Source: Micromonospora violae (lineage in GTDB: Bacteria; Actinomycetota; Actinomycetes; Mycobacteriales; Micromonosporaceae). From it: a stretch of 64,000 nucleotides of DNA. A model generated the notes under the pieces. That model did no database searches. It was given only the letters and a program-made list of their open reading frames with translations, and was not told the DNA's origin. The translations under genes and the position numbers were made by a program. The DNA is taken from the NCBI RefSeq assembly GCF_004217135.1, contig NZ_SHKK01000001.1, forward strand, positions 2,108,001 to 2,172,000. The letters are read 5' to 3'. Shown one piece after another: positions 26,512-34,903 of this stretch (within the stretch, counting starts at the first letter, position 1; every line of letters begins with the position of its first letter).

Positions 26512-27344
26512 CGCAGCAGGTCCGCGACGACGCTCCCCGCGAACGCCAGGCCACGCCACGACGGCGGGGGCGGGTGCCGGCGGCGCTGCTGATCCCCGCC
26601 GGGCTGGGATTGCTGTTCCTCGTCCTGCCGTTGGCCGGGCTGCTGGTCCGGGCACCCTGGACGAGCCTGCCGGAGCGGCTCACCGCGCCGGGCGCGCTGA
26701 CCGCTCTGCGGCTGTCAGTGCAGACCGCCACCCTGGCCACCGCGCTCTGCCTGCTGCTCGGGGTCCCGCTCGCCTGGGTGCTGGCCCGGGTCGAGTTCCC
26801 CGGCCGTCGGCTGGTACGCGCGCTGGTCACCGTGCCGCTGGTGCTGCCGCCGGTGGTCGGTGGGGTGGCGCTGTTGCTGGTCTTCGGCCGCCGCGGCCTG
26901 CTCGGCGGCTGGCTCGACGCCACGTTCGGCATCACCCTTCCCTTCAGCACGGCGGGTGTCGTGCTGGCCGAGTCGTTCGTCGCCATGCCGTTCCTGGTGA
27001 TCGCCGTCGAGGGTGCGCTGCGCGCCGCCGACCACCGCTACGAGGAAGCCGCGGCGACGTTGGGCGCGAACCGGTGGACCACCTTCACGCACGTCACGCT
27101 GCCGCTGGTGGCGCCCGGCCTGGCTGCCGGGGCGGTGCTCTGCTGGGCGCGGGCGCTCGGTGAGTTCGGCGCGACCATCACCTTCGCCGGCAACTACCCC
27201 GGTCGGACGCAGACCATGCCGCTCGCCGTCTACCTGGCGTTGGAGACCGACCTGGAGTCCGCGATCGTGCTCAGCCTGGTGCTGCTCGTCGTGTCGGTGG
27301 GCATCCTCGTCGCGTTGCGGGACCGGTGGATGAGCACCGCATGA
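26508..27344 (+). CDS. modB: Molybdate ABC transporter permease
   Basis: 278-aa membrane subunit with about six helices. The EAA loop reads YEEAAATLGANRWTTFTHVTLP near residue 175 and the PLVLPPVVGGVALLL segment is typical of ModB. The Arg-rich N-terminus of about 25 residues is longer than in E. coli. Start GTG 26508 overlaps the modA stop codon. Confidence 0.93.
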   Translation: MTQQVRDDAPRERQATPRRRGRVPAALLIPAGLGLLFLVLPLAGLLVRAPWTSLPERLTAPGALTALRLSVQTATLATALCLLLGVPLAWVLARVEFPGRRLVRALVTVPLVLPPVVGGVALLLVFGRRGLLGGWLDATFGITLPFSTAGVVLAESFVAMPFLVIAVEGALRAADHRYEEAAATLGANRWTTFTHVTLPLVAPGLAAGAVLCWARALGEFGATITFAGNYPGRTQTMPLAVYLALETDLESAIVLSLVLLVVSVGILVALRDRWMSTA

Positions 27345-28408
27345 GCGCTCGACTCCTCGATGCCCGGCTCGTCGTCGACCGGGGCGCCTTCCGGCTCGAC
27401 GTGCCGCTGCGGGTCGCTCCGGGCGAGGTGGTGGCGCTGCTCGGCCCGAACGGTGCGGGCAAGACCACCGCGTTGCGGGCGCTGGCCGGGCTGCACCCCC
27501 TCACCGACGGTCATGTCACGCTCGACGGCCTCGACCTGGACCGCCCGGCGACGCGGGGCTGGGTGCCCACCGAGCGCCGGTCGATCGGCGTGGTCTTCCA
27601 GGACTACCTGCTCTTTCCGCACCTCAGCGCACTGGACAACGTGGCCTTCGGGCCGCGCCGGCACGGCGTCGACCGGCGGGCCGCCCGCGCCACGGCCCGG
27701 GAGTGGCTCGCCCGGGTGGGGCTCGACGCGCAGGCGCAACGCCGGCCCCGGCAGCTCTCTGGCGGTCAGGCGCAGCGGGTGGCGCTGGCCCGCGCGTTGG
27801 CCGTGACGCCGTCACTGCTGCTGCTGGACGAGCCACTCGCCGCGCTGGACGCCCGCACCCGGCTGGACACCCGCGCGGAACTGCACCGGCACCTGTCCGC
27901 CCACGCGGGCGCGACGGTGCTGGTCACCCACGACCCACTGGACGCCCTCGCGCTGGCCGACCGACTGGTCATCGTGGAGGGTGGCCGGGTGGTGCAGGAG
28001 GGCGACGGGCCGACCGTCACCGCCCGCCCGCGCACCGACTACGTCGCCCAGCTGGTCGGGTTGAACCTCTACCGGGGTCGCGCCGACGGGCACGCGCTAC
28101 GGGTTTCACCGGAGCTGACCCTCACGGTCGCCGAGCGGTTGCACGGCGAGGCGTTCGTGGCATTCCGCCCGGCCGCGGTCGCTCTGCACCCGACCCGACC
28201 GGACGGCAGCCCCCGCAACACCTGGGCGGGCACGGTGGCCGGCGTCCAACGACACGGTGACAACGTGCGGGTGCAACTGGACGGGCCGATCGGGGTGGCC
28301 GCCGACGTCACGCCGGCCGCCGCCGCCCACCTGCGGCTGATCCCCGGCCAACAGGTCTGGGTGGCGGTCAAGGCGACCGAGACGCACGCCTACCCGGCCA
28401 CCGGCTGA
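27341..28408 (+). CDS. modC: Molybdate ABC transporter ATP-binding protein
   Basis: 355-aa ATPase. Walker A is GPNGAGKTT near residue 36, the signature LSGGQAQRVALARAL near 130, Walker B LLLLDEPLAALDARTR and the switch His in LVTHDPLDAL. The C-terminal part (from about 285) has a TOBE-like domain (FVAFRPAAVALHP) which in ModC proteins binds molybdate. ATG 27341 overlaps the modB stop; an upstream in-frame start at 27326 would lie inside modB and is not needed. Confidence 0.93.
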   Translation: MSARLLDARLVVDRGAFRLDVPLRVAPGEVVALLGPNGAGKTTALRALAGLHPLTDGHVTLDGLDLDRPATRGWVPTERRSIGVVFQDYLLFPHLSALDNVAFGPRRHGVDRRAARATAREWLARVGLDAQAQRRPRQLSGGQAQRVALARALAVTPSLLLLDEPLAALDARTRLDTRAELHRHLSAHAGATVLVTHDPLDALALADRLVIVEGGRVVQEGDGPTVTARPRTDYVAQLVGLNLYRGRADGHALRVSPELTLTVAERLHGEAFVAFRPAAVALHPTRPDGSPRNTWAGTVAGVQRHGDNVRVQLDGPIGVAADVTPAAAAHLRLIPGQQVWVAVKATETHAYPATG

Positions 28409-28432
28409 CCCGGAGGCCACCGGGCCGGCGAG

Positions 28433-28846
28433 TCAGCCTGCGAGCAGGTCGGCGTGTGCGGCGCGCAGCCGGGCCAGCGCCGGGTCACTGCCCGGAACGA
28501 CCCGGCGATCCAGCTCCGCCCACACCTCGGCCAGCGCCGCGCGCACCGCATCCAGCTCGACGGCGTGCCGCTGACTGCTGCGCCGGTGCTGCTCATCGAG
28601 GCGGCGAGCCCAACCGGCCGTGACCGTGGCGAGCCGGTCAGCGTCGGCGCGGGCCTGCGCGCCGCTGCGGGCGGCCGCGGCGGGGACGATCGCGGCGACC
28701 GGGCGGGGATCGCCGTCGCGGGTGACGACGGTGACCGCGTCAGTCAGCTCGGCCAGCGCGACGAGCTGACTGAACCGGGTGCGCGCCTCACGCAGCGGCA
28801 CGGAACGCGGCGGGTCGGAACGAGGGGTGAGCGCGGGAACGGCCAT
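28433..28846 (-). CDS. Phd/YefM-like antitoxin without visible toxin
   Basis: 137-aa protein. The first 60 residues match the Phd/YefM fold: SVPLREARTRFSQLVALAEL then VTVVTRDGDPRPVAAIVPA. The rest is a long helical, Arg-rich C-terminus (AGWARRLDEQHRRSSQRH) that is much larger than a usual antitoxin tail. No toxin-sized partner (Doc, YoeB, VapC type) is seen on either strand next to it. It could be an orphan antitoxin or a stand-alone DNA-binding protein. It converges closely on modC. Confidence 0.7.
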   Translation of the reverse strand: MAVPALTPRSDPPRSVPLREARTRFSQLVALAELTDAVTVVTRDGDPRPVAAIVPAAAARSGAQARADADRLATVTAGWARRLDEQHRRSSQRHAVELDAVRAALAEVWAELDRRVVPGSDPALARLRAAHADLLAG

Positions 28847-28888
28847 GGATGCATGGTGCCGCGCGGGTACGACAACAATCCGCCGTCG

Positions 28889-29449
28889 TCAGTGGACGGT
28901 GGGTGACGCGGCGACCCACTCGTCGGCCAGCACCGACCAGACCTCCAGGTCGATCCGACCATCCGGACCCGGGCTGACCTGGCGCAGCGTGCCGTCGAGG
29001 CGCAGGCCGAGCCGCTGGGCGAGGGCCTTGCTGCGGGTGTTGTCGGCGTTCGTACGCCACTCCACCCGCTGGATGCCGCGCTCCCGTACCGCCCAGTCGA
29101 CGATCCGGCGCGCCGCCGGGGCGACCAGGCCCCTGCCCTGCGCGGCCGGCTCGACCCAGCAACCGACCTCACAGACGCCCCGGGTCACGTCGAACGACAC
29201 GAACAGGACCCCGCCGACGAGGCTGCCCCGCCACCACAACCCCCAGATGCCACCGCTGTCGCTGGCCCAACGGTCGGCGTAGCGCTGCAACACGGCACGG
29301 GCCGACGGCAGGTCGTCGGCGACGAAGGACGGCGACACCCAGGGCCGGATGTGCTCGCGGGCCCGGTCGAGGTGGGCGAGGAACTCCTCAGCCCGCCACG
29401 GGTCCAACGGGCGCAGCTCGGCCTCCTCGGTCAACGGCAGGGCGAACAC
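28889..29449 (-). CDS. GNAT N-acetyltransferase (RimJ/RimL type)
   Basis: 186-aa acetyltransferase of the ribosomal-protein/amino-acid GNAT class. It has LRPLDPWRAEEFLAHLDRAREHIRPW at the N-terminus, EVGCWVEPAAQGRGLVAPAARRIVDWA as the acetyl-CoA loop, and VEWRTNADNTRSKALAQRLGL. The start is GTG 29449 with GGAGG 5 bases upstream; longer in-frame openings lack such a site. Substrate unknown. Confidence 0.88.
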   Translation of the reverse strand: MFALPLTEEAELRPLDPWRAEEFLAHLDRAREHIRPWVSPSFVADDLPSARAVLQRYADRWASDSGGIWGLWWRGSLVGGVLFVSFDVTRGVCEVGCWVEPAAQGRGLVAPAARRIVDWAVRERGIQRVEWRTNADNTRSKALAQRLGLRLDGTLRQVSPGPDGRIDLEVWSVLADEWVAASPTVH

Positions 29450-29587
29450 CGGGCCTCCAGGGGGTGCGTTGTCACCGACGGGTTGAAGGCTCGCACAGCC
29501 GCCGTACCCGGGGTCGCGCCGGGGCACGGCCCGATCAGATGACCGCGCGGGTCCGCTTGCTGAGCCAGCACACGAACAGCGGATCGG

Positions 29588-30424
29588 TCAGGCGAGCGCC
29601 AGCCGGGCGTCCCGGGCAAGATCCCAGTGAACCACGGTGGCGTCGTCCGGGATGGGCGCACCGGCGTCGGCGGCGGCCTGCGCCTCGGCCTGCCGGACGC
29701 GGGCGATGACGGCGGCCGGCCCGCTGGCGCGCAACACATCCCGCACGCCCGGCCAATCGGTCCGGCCATACGGGCTGACGATGCGGCTGGCACCGTTGCT
29801 GAGCAGCGCGACGCCGTTCAGGTCGGTGAGGAAGCGACTGCCGGTCACCGCCTCCCACGCCGCACGGGGGTCATCCTTGGCGATCCAGTAGCCGCCGGGC
29901 CGGTTCCGCCGGGCCCGCAGCGCGGTGACGCAGCCGGCCAGCACACTGTCGTACTCCGGTGTTCCCTGGGCAACGCCGGCCAGCGACGCCGAGCATTCGC
30001 GCCGGGCCGTCACCTCGCGCTCATCGGTGATGACCTGCGGGTCGGCGTCGGTCTGGTCGAGGACGAGGAAGGAATCCGCGAGCAGGAGCCAGTCCACGCG
30101 GCCCTGGTGGGCGCGGACGATGGCGACCGTGGCCTGTGGGCTGCCGGGGTCAGCGATGTTGCAGGTCTCGCCGTGCTCGCCGGCGATCTCGGCGATGGCG
30201 GTGGCGAGGATCGCGGTGAGGTCTTTCCCGTCACCGCGCGACAGGTGGCCGAGCAGCGCGCCGCCGAGGCGGCGCGTGTACCAGGCGACGCCGTGGGAGC
30301 AGAGCGATTCGGCTCCCGGAATGCCGGCACCGTCGAGCAGGGTGACGGCACCGGGAACCGCACCGACGAAGTCCTCGTTCGGACGGTCGGCCCTACCGGC
30401 GCTCGTCGCCAAACTGACGTGCAC
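29588..30424 (-). CDS. PP2C-like phosphatase-domain protein
   Basis: 278-aa protein resembling PP2C serine/threonine phosphatases: ATSAGRADRPNEDFVGAVPG holds the Asn-Glu-Asp motif, AVTLLDGAG the metal-binding Asp-Gly, then LLLADSFLVL and ALLSNGASRIV with a late DDATVV. Some metal ligands of active PP2C enzymes differ (DGAG in place of DGMGG), so activity is uncertain. Start GTG 30424 has AGGAG 7 bases before it. It is possibly a regulatory phosphatase whose partner is not in the window. Confidence 0.65.
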   Translation of the reverse strand: MHVSLATSAGRADRPNEDFVGAVPGAVTLLDGAGIPGAESLCSHGVAWYTRRLGGALLGHLSRGDGKDLTAILATAIAEIAGEHGETCNIADPGSPQATVAIVRAHQGRVDWLLLADSFLVLDQTDADPQVITDEREVTARRECSASLAGVAQGTPEYDSVLAGCVTALRARRNRPGGYWIAKDDPRAAWEAVTGSRFLTDLNGVALLSNGASRIVSPYGRTDWPGVRDVLRASGPAAVIARVRQAEAQAAADAGAPIPDDATVVHWDLARDARLALA

Positions 30425-30496
30425 TCGTCGACTCCTGTCTGGATGCCCGGTGACCTCGCATCGGCGAGGCGTCAACCGCTGCCCCCGGCGCAGTGG

Positions 30497-31222
30497 TCAC
30501 GTGCGAGGCTGGCCGGTGATGCCGTCCAGGACGGTGGTCAGGTTGTGGGTGAAGGTCTCCTCGGCGTTGAGGTGGGCGCCGTCGATGACGAGCCGGGCGA
30601 CGGTGGGGTACCTGCCGGTGTTCAACATGCGCGTGAGGTAGGGGCCGAGGCTCGCCTGGAAGGCCACTTCGTCGGTGCCGGTGGAGCGTGCGGTGCGTCG
30701 CTCGGTGACCTCTCTGCGGACCGCTCCGATGATGAAGGCGTTGAGGGCGCCCACAGCTCGCTGGAGATCGTCGATGTCGCGGACGCTCGGGGCCTGGTTG
30801 AGCGCCGCGGCGGTCGCTTCGCCCACGGCGAGCGCGTGTGGGCCCAGGTGCGGCCGTCCGCCGAGCACGTCGGAGAACCACTCATGGTCGAGGGCGGCAG
30901 CGCGGGTCGCGTGCGCGATGGCCAGCACGGTGTCGCGCCACCCGGGGCGCTGGCCGACCTCGGCGATCCGGGCGTAGACGACGTCGACCATCAGATCGAG
31001 TAACTCGGCTTTGTTGATCACGTAGTCGTAGAGCCGCATCGGGCCGACACCGAGCTCTTTGGCGATCTTGCGCAAGGACAGCCCGTCGAGGCCGTGCGCG
31101 TCGGCGAGCCGGATGGCCGTAGCGGCGATCTTCTCGCGGCTCAACGGCACCGGCACCGCCCGCGGCTGAGGTTCGGGACGTTCCCAGATCGACAGCAACT
31201 CGCTGCTGTACGGTGTATTCAC
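30497..31222 (-). CDS. TetR family repressor
   Basis: 241-aa regulator. The helix-turn-helix is SREKIAATAIRLADAHGLDGLSLRKIAKELGVGPMRLYDYVINK with the recognition helix near residues 50-65, and a C-terminal TetR_C-like domain follows. It is divergent from an FAD monooxygenase gene 22 bases away and should repress it. The start GTG 31222 lies inside the shared operator and 6 bases after TACACT, so the message is leaderless and self-repressed. The Pro-rich N-terminus (PEPQPRAVPVP) is unusual but common in TetR-class regulators of antibiotic genes. Confidence 0.88.
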   Translation of the reverse strand: MNTPYSSELLSIWERPEPQPRAVPVPLSREKIAATAIRLADAHGLDGLSLRKIAKELGVGPMRLYDYVINKAELLDLMVDVVYARIAEVGQRPGWRDTVLAIAHATRAAALDHEWFSDVLGGRPHLGPHALAVGEATAAALNQAPSVRDIDDLQRAVGALNAFIIGAVRREVTERRTARSTGTDEVAFQASLGPYLTRMLNTGRYPTVARLVIDGAHLNAEETFTHNLTTVLDGITGQPRT

Positions 31223-31235
31223 AAATACAGTGTAC
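31208..31235. promoter_or_regulatory. Shared TetR operator with divergent leaderless promoters
   Basis: The core TGTATT-CACA-AATACA (31214-31229) is perfectly inverted and lies in a 28-bp quasi-palindrome bounded by GTAC on each side. Minus-strand TACACT (31229-31234) is 6 bases before the TetR GTG. Plus-strand TACGGT (31233-31238) is 6 bases before the monooxygenase GTG at 31245. The two -10 boxes overlap, so only one polymerase can fit, and bound TetR would block both. Confidence 0.7.
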
Positions 31236-31244
31236 GGTAACGGC

Positions 31245-32372
31245 GTGAGAACGCGAATTGCGATCGTCGGTGGCGGCCTCGGTGGGTTGACGCTGGCCCG
31301 GATCCTGCACCAGCACGGCATCGACACGACCGTGTACGACCGGGAGACGAGCCGCTCCGAGCGCCACCAGGGCGGCTCCCTTGACCTGCACCCGGAGTCC
31401 GGGCAACGGGCCCTGGCGCAGGCGGGCCTGGCCGGCCGGTTCCGGTCGGAGGCGCGGTCCGAGGGCGAGGAGCATCGCATCCTCGACCCGGCCGGACGCA
31501 CGCTGATACACCATGTGCCGCAACCTGACTCCTTCTCCGGACGTCCCGAGATCGACCGGAGCGTGCTGCGTGACCTCCTGCTCGACTCGCTGCCCGGCGA
31601 CACGGTGCGCTGGGGGCACCGCCTCGTCGCGACGACCCCGCGACCCGACCAGGGCTGGGACCTGACGTTCCACGACGGCCACCGAGCCAGCTGCGACATC
31701 CTCATCGGCGCGGACGGCGCACGTTCCGTCGCACGGTCCCTGCTGACCGACGTCGCGCTGTCCTATGTGGCGACGCTCGTGCAATTCACCGTCGCCGACG
31801 TCGACCGGCGTCATCCCGACCTCGCCGAGCTGGTCGGCCCCGGAAACCTGTGGTGTGTCGGCGCGAACCAGATCCTGGCGGCGCAACGTCTCGGCGACGG
31901 CAGCCTCCAGGTCGGGGTCTCGCTGCGGGCAGAGAACGAGCCCCTCGACACGTACCGCAGCAAGCGCGCCCTGCTGGACATGTTCGCCGGCTGGCACCCC
32001 CGCCTCACCGCACTCATCGAGGCCGCCGACGGCGCGCCGACGCCGCGCCTGATCGAGGCCATGCCCACCAGTACGCGCTGGACCAGCCGACCGGGCGTCA
32101 CCCTCATCGGCGACGCCGCGCACCTCATGCCACCGGTCGGCGAGGGCGCGAACCAGGCCATGCTCGACGCCGCCGAACTCGCCGGCCACCTCGCCACCCA
32201 TCCCACCGACCCGGATACGGCGATCCGGGCGTACGAAGAGTCGATGTTCGCCAGGATCCACCCGATCGCCGCGATGTCCGCACGGGTCCAGGCGATGATG
32301 CTCTCCCCCACCGCGGCCGAGGACATCGTTCGCTTCTTCAGCCGGCCGGCGGAACCGGCACCCGCGGTCTGA
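31245..32372 (+). CDS. FAD-dependent monooxygenase (TetX/PHBH family)
   Basis: 375-aa class A flavoprotein monooxygenase. RIAIVGGGLGGLTLARILHQHG is the FAD fold, CDILIGADGARSVARS the DG motif and LIGDAAHLMPPVGEGANQAMLDA the second FAD motif. Overall it resembles TetX-like enzymes that hydroxylate polyaromatic substrates. With a TetR repressor divergent, it may detoxify or modify an antibiotic-like compound, but substrate class cannot be settled here. The start is GTG 31245 (MRTRIAIVGGG); a GTG at 31230 in frame lies in the operator and is less likely. Confidence 0.88.
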   Translation: MRTRIAIVGGGLGGLTLARILHQHGIDTTVYDRETSRSERHQGGSLDLHPESGQRALAQAGLAGRFRSEARSEGEEHRILDPAGRTLIHHVPQPDSFSGRPEIDRSVLRDLLLDSLPGDTVRWGHRLVATTPRPDQGWDLTFHDGHRASCDILIGADGARSVARSLLTDVALSYVATLVQFTVADVDRRHPDLAELVGPGNLWCVGANQILAAQRLGDGSLQVGVSLRAENEPLDTYRSKRALLDMFAGWHPRLTALIEAADGAPTPRLIEAMPTSTRWTSRPGVTLIGDAAHLMPPVGEGANQAMLDAAELAGHLATHPTDPDTAIRAYEESMFARIHPIAAMSARVQAMMLSPTAAEDIVRFFSRPAEPAPAV

Positions 32373-32655
32373 CAACGGCCGGTCAAGCACTCGCCGAGGC
32401 GGACGCACGACGGCGACCGCGAGCGCCAGCCGTACGCCTTCGAGCCTGACCTGTGGCCTCTCGGACCGGTTGGCCACCCGTTCCGCCCAGGCGTAGCAGT
32501 CCTGCCCCCGATCAAGGAGGGCCAGCGGCGGGCCCTTGTGCACCGTGAGCGGCGGGCTACGGAGCAACCAACCGGTTCGGGCCCGCCGACCACGACTGAC
32601 GGGCACCGCGACACCATTACAGTAGCTGCGGTTCGAGACATGGCGGGAGCGTGGG

Positions 32656-33039
32656 ATGAGCCTCGATATCTCAGTCTGGATACCGGACGGCGACGCCTAC
32701 GCCGGTCGGGACGTTGTCGTGGATCCGCCGGGCACCAGCACCGGCGTAGGAGCTGAAGGTCTTCGTTATGAGCTGTGGGGTTCCGCAGCCGTTCGGCGTC
32801 TCGGCGCGACGTTCCTGCCGCAACTTGCCGACATCACGGTCGACAACCGTGGGCATCTTCAGGTCCTGCCCGGCCAGCTCGACGCCTTCGAGCAGGAGTG
32901 CGTACTCCTGGCGGAGGCCGTCGAGCAACTATCCGCCGCGACCGGATACGACGCGGACCGAATTCTCCATTACCTGGCCACTATGCGGCACGCTGTGGAG
33001 CGCGCCAGGGTGGTACACGGCGGCATCATCATCTGGTAG
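32656..33039 (+). CDS. Hypothetical protein
   Basis: 127-aa protein with no family I recognise. The N-terminal half is beta-rich (LDISVWIPDGDAY). The C-terminal half is two amphipathic helices (LDAFEQECVLLAEAVEQL and ADRILHYLATMRHAVERARV) and it ends GGIIIW. Start ATG 32656 has GGGAG nearby, and a -10-like TACAGT is at 32618-32623. It ends 5 bases before the convergent repeat-protein gene. The preceding 283-base gap holds no clear gene. Confidence 0.65.
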   Translation: MSLDISVWIPDGDAYAGRDVVVDPPGTSTGVGAEGLRYELWGSAAVRRLGATFLPQLADITVDNRGHLQVLPGQLDAFEQECVLLAEAVEQLSAATGYDADRILHYLATMRHAVERARVVHGGIIIW

Positions 33040-33044
33040 CGGCA

Positions 33045-34568
33045 TCAGGTCATCCTGTCCAGGATGTGCTGCATCTGATCGACCGCCAGCGCCGGGTTGG
33101 CCGCGGCAGCCTCGGCCAGCTCAGGATCATCGAGAAGCGCGACGATCCGCCGTGCCGGGAGGCGTGGGCTGCTTGCCATCGCCTGTCGCACGGTGGCGCT
33201 CGGGTCGGTGCTCAACCGGTCGACGAGTTCGGGGTTGGCGTGGGGGTCGAGGGCGACGAGCCGTCGTACCGTCGGGTCGGGGTCGTCGGCGAAGCGGGCC
33301 AACCCATCGGTGGGAAACTGCGGAAGCCCGCTCAACCGGTCCCGGCCGCAGCAGTGGTACTCGAGGAAGCAGCGCAGCAGCAGTGCTGGCGGCGCGGCCG
33401 GGTGGTGCTGGGCGAGCAGGACCCGTACGCCCAGGTCGGGGTCGTCAGCGAGGATGGTGACGATGTCCGCCGGCAACTCGGCGTTGCGGGCCGCTCGGCG
33501 GCGCAGCAGCGGATTGACCGAACGGGCCCAGCGCAGCGCTTCGGGAAGTTCCGGTGCGGCGTTGGCGGGATATGCGATCCCCCGGCAGCGTACGTCCGCG
33601 GAGCCGAAGTGTCCGTCGCCCGGCACCGTGGTCACGTCGATGCCGATGCCTGCTCGCTGCGGTTCGCTGAGGCCGGGATGGGTGGAGACCGCGGTTCGGA
33701 CCTCGACCGCTGGGTCGCTGGCAAGTCCGACAAGTTGGTCGCTGCTCAGGTCGACGCGGCCGGCGACTCCCTGCCGGACCGACGGGTCGGGATGGCGCAG
33801 CAGCGTCTCGACCACGTCCGGCGGGACGCTCGGGTTCTCGGCCACCACCCGCAGCACCGCCGTGTCGCCGCTGGCGAGCACCTGATCGATCAGTGCCCGG
33901 GACAGTGGACGCTGCAGCACGGTCCAGAATCCGTGACTGGGCTGGTCCGGTAGATCCGCGGGCTCCATCACCTGCCGACAGTGCGCGACGGCCGCAACGG
34001 CGGTAGCCCGTACCTCGGGCACCTCATCCTCCAGCAGCGCCTGGCGCGACCACTCGTCCAGCCGGTACAACGAACCGGCCGCGAACCGGCGCACACCTGA
34101 CCGAGGGTGCGCGGCGGCCAGCCGAAGCAGACGCCGGTCGTACCCCATTGCGTCGAACAACTCGCCGATCAGCTCCTCGCGGCTGAGCGGCATGTCGGAG
34201 GGTGGACCGTCGAGCTCGGCCAACAACCTGACCAGCACATCGTCAGGAAGCGCTGCCTGACCGGGTCGGCCAAACGCGCGGAGTCGCACCCGCCACACCG
34301 GGTCGGCCAGCAGTCGGGTACGCGCCAGAGGGTCGACCTGTGGGTGGGTGGCGAGCGCTCCGCGGATCCTGGGCGAGGGATGTCGCAGCATCGCATCCCG
34401 CACCGGCGGCGGCAGCTCGCGGCGGCGTTGTAGCCCTTCGCACACCTGCTCCGGCCACCTCTCCACTAGGCGGAGCAGCACGTCGGTCGGTGCTGCCGGG
34501 TTTCTCGCCAGCCCGCCCAGCAGCGACGACAACGACGAAGACCCATCCAACCGTGCGTCACCGATCAT
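33045..34568 (-). CDS. HEAT/variant-leucine-rich-repeat protein
   Basis: 507-aa soluble repeat protein. Units of about 24 residues recur across the whole length with the theme LARNPAAPTDVLLRL, MLRHPSPRIRGALATHP, AENPSVPPDVVETLLRHPDPSVR, SSPRLPARRIVALLDDP. The HP/DP turns and Val-Arg pairs are those of leucine-rich-repeat-variant (LRV) and HEAT-like solenoids, so it probably binds another protein. ATG 34568 lies 7 bases after TAGGGT, indicating a leaderless mRNA. No catalytic motif is seen. Confidence 0.82.
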   Translation of the reverse strand: MIGDARLDGSSSLSSLLGGLARNPAAPTDVLLRLVERWPEQVCEGLQRRRELPPPVRDAMLRHPSPRIRGALATHPQVDPLARTRLLADPVWRVRLRAFGRPGQAALPDDVLVRLLAELDGPPSDMPLSREELIGELFDAMGYDRRLLRLAAAHPRSGVRRFAAGSLYRLDEWSRQALLEDEVPEVRATAVAAVAHCRQVMEPADLPDQPSHGFWTVLQRPLSRALIDQVLASGDTAVLRVVAENPSVPPDVVETLLRHPDPSVRQGVAGRVDLSSDQLVGLASDPAVEVRTAVSTHPGLSEPQRAGIGIDVTTVPGDGHFGSADVRCRGIAYPANAAPELPEALRWARSVNPLLRRRAARNAELPADIVTILADDPDLGVRVLLAQHHPAAPPALLLRCFLEYHCCGRDRLSGLPQFPTDGLARFADDPDPTVRRLVALDPHANPELVDRLSTDPSATVRQAMASSPRLPARRIVALLDDPELAEAAAANPALAVDQMQHILDRMT

Positions 34569-34617
34569 CGACCGCACCCTACGCCCACGCCCATCGTCGC
34601 GGCACCCGCTCCCGGTG

Positions 34618-34795
34618 TCAGGGCTTGCGGGCCACCGCGCCGTAGCTGGAGGCGTCGGTCAGGGGGCCGCCGCTCCGGTGGCACCTGCGGCCGTCACTCG
34701 GTGACCGGGGCGATGCCCGGCTCGGCCAACTCCAGGCCGCTGAAGAAGCGGGCGAATTCGGCGCGGGCGCGGGGTACGGCGTCCTGCTGCGGGAA
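34618..34795 (-). pseudogene. C-terminal remnant of an SAM-dependent methyltransferase (DUF574-like)
   Basis: The minus strand reads RARAEFARFFSGLELAEPGIAPVTE and then a TGA stop. In the next frame it continues through DASSYGAVARKP and a stop. Together these are the usual last 50 residues of the DUF574 methyltransferases common in actinobacteria (FDGLELVEPG..., YGAVGRKP). The rest of the gene is missing and a frameshift separates the two parts. The 335-base gap between the repeat protein and the ThuA gene holds this remnant and a promoter only. Confidence 0.7.
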
Positions 34796-34870
34796 AACGC
34801 TTACCACAAGGCTATTGACGGTCGTCACTGGCTGTCAGTACCGTGATGCGGGCAGCGAGAAAGCGCTTTC
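34791..34870 (+). promoter_or_regulatory. Promoter with LacI-type operators for the ThuA/sugar dehydrogenase gene
   Basis: -35 TTGACG (34815-34820) and -10 TACCGT (34839-34844) are separated by 18 bases. The perfect palindrome GAAAGCGCTTTC (34859-34870) lies just after the expected start of transcription. A second, imperfect box GGGAAAACGCTTACC (34791-34805) is upstream of the -35. This is the classic arrangement for LacI-family repression. Confidence 0.65.
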
Positions 34871-34903
34871 CGACCCTCACCGTCCGACAGGGAGCGCCCC
34901 CCC

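Noticed and set aside
31245..32372. Calling the monooxygenase a tetracycline resistance gene
   Set aside because: The fold is similar, but this family hydroxylates many aromatic compounds and the sequence shows no substrate-defining feature I can trust.
32373..32655. Possible decayed gene on the minus strand (a frame containing ALLDRGQDCYAWAE)
   Set aside because: The frame looks somewhat protein-like but I could not match it to a family, and it has no start or conserved ending; chance in GC-rich DNA is as likely.
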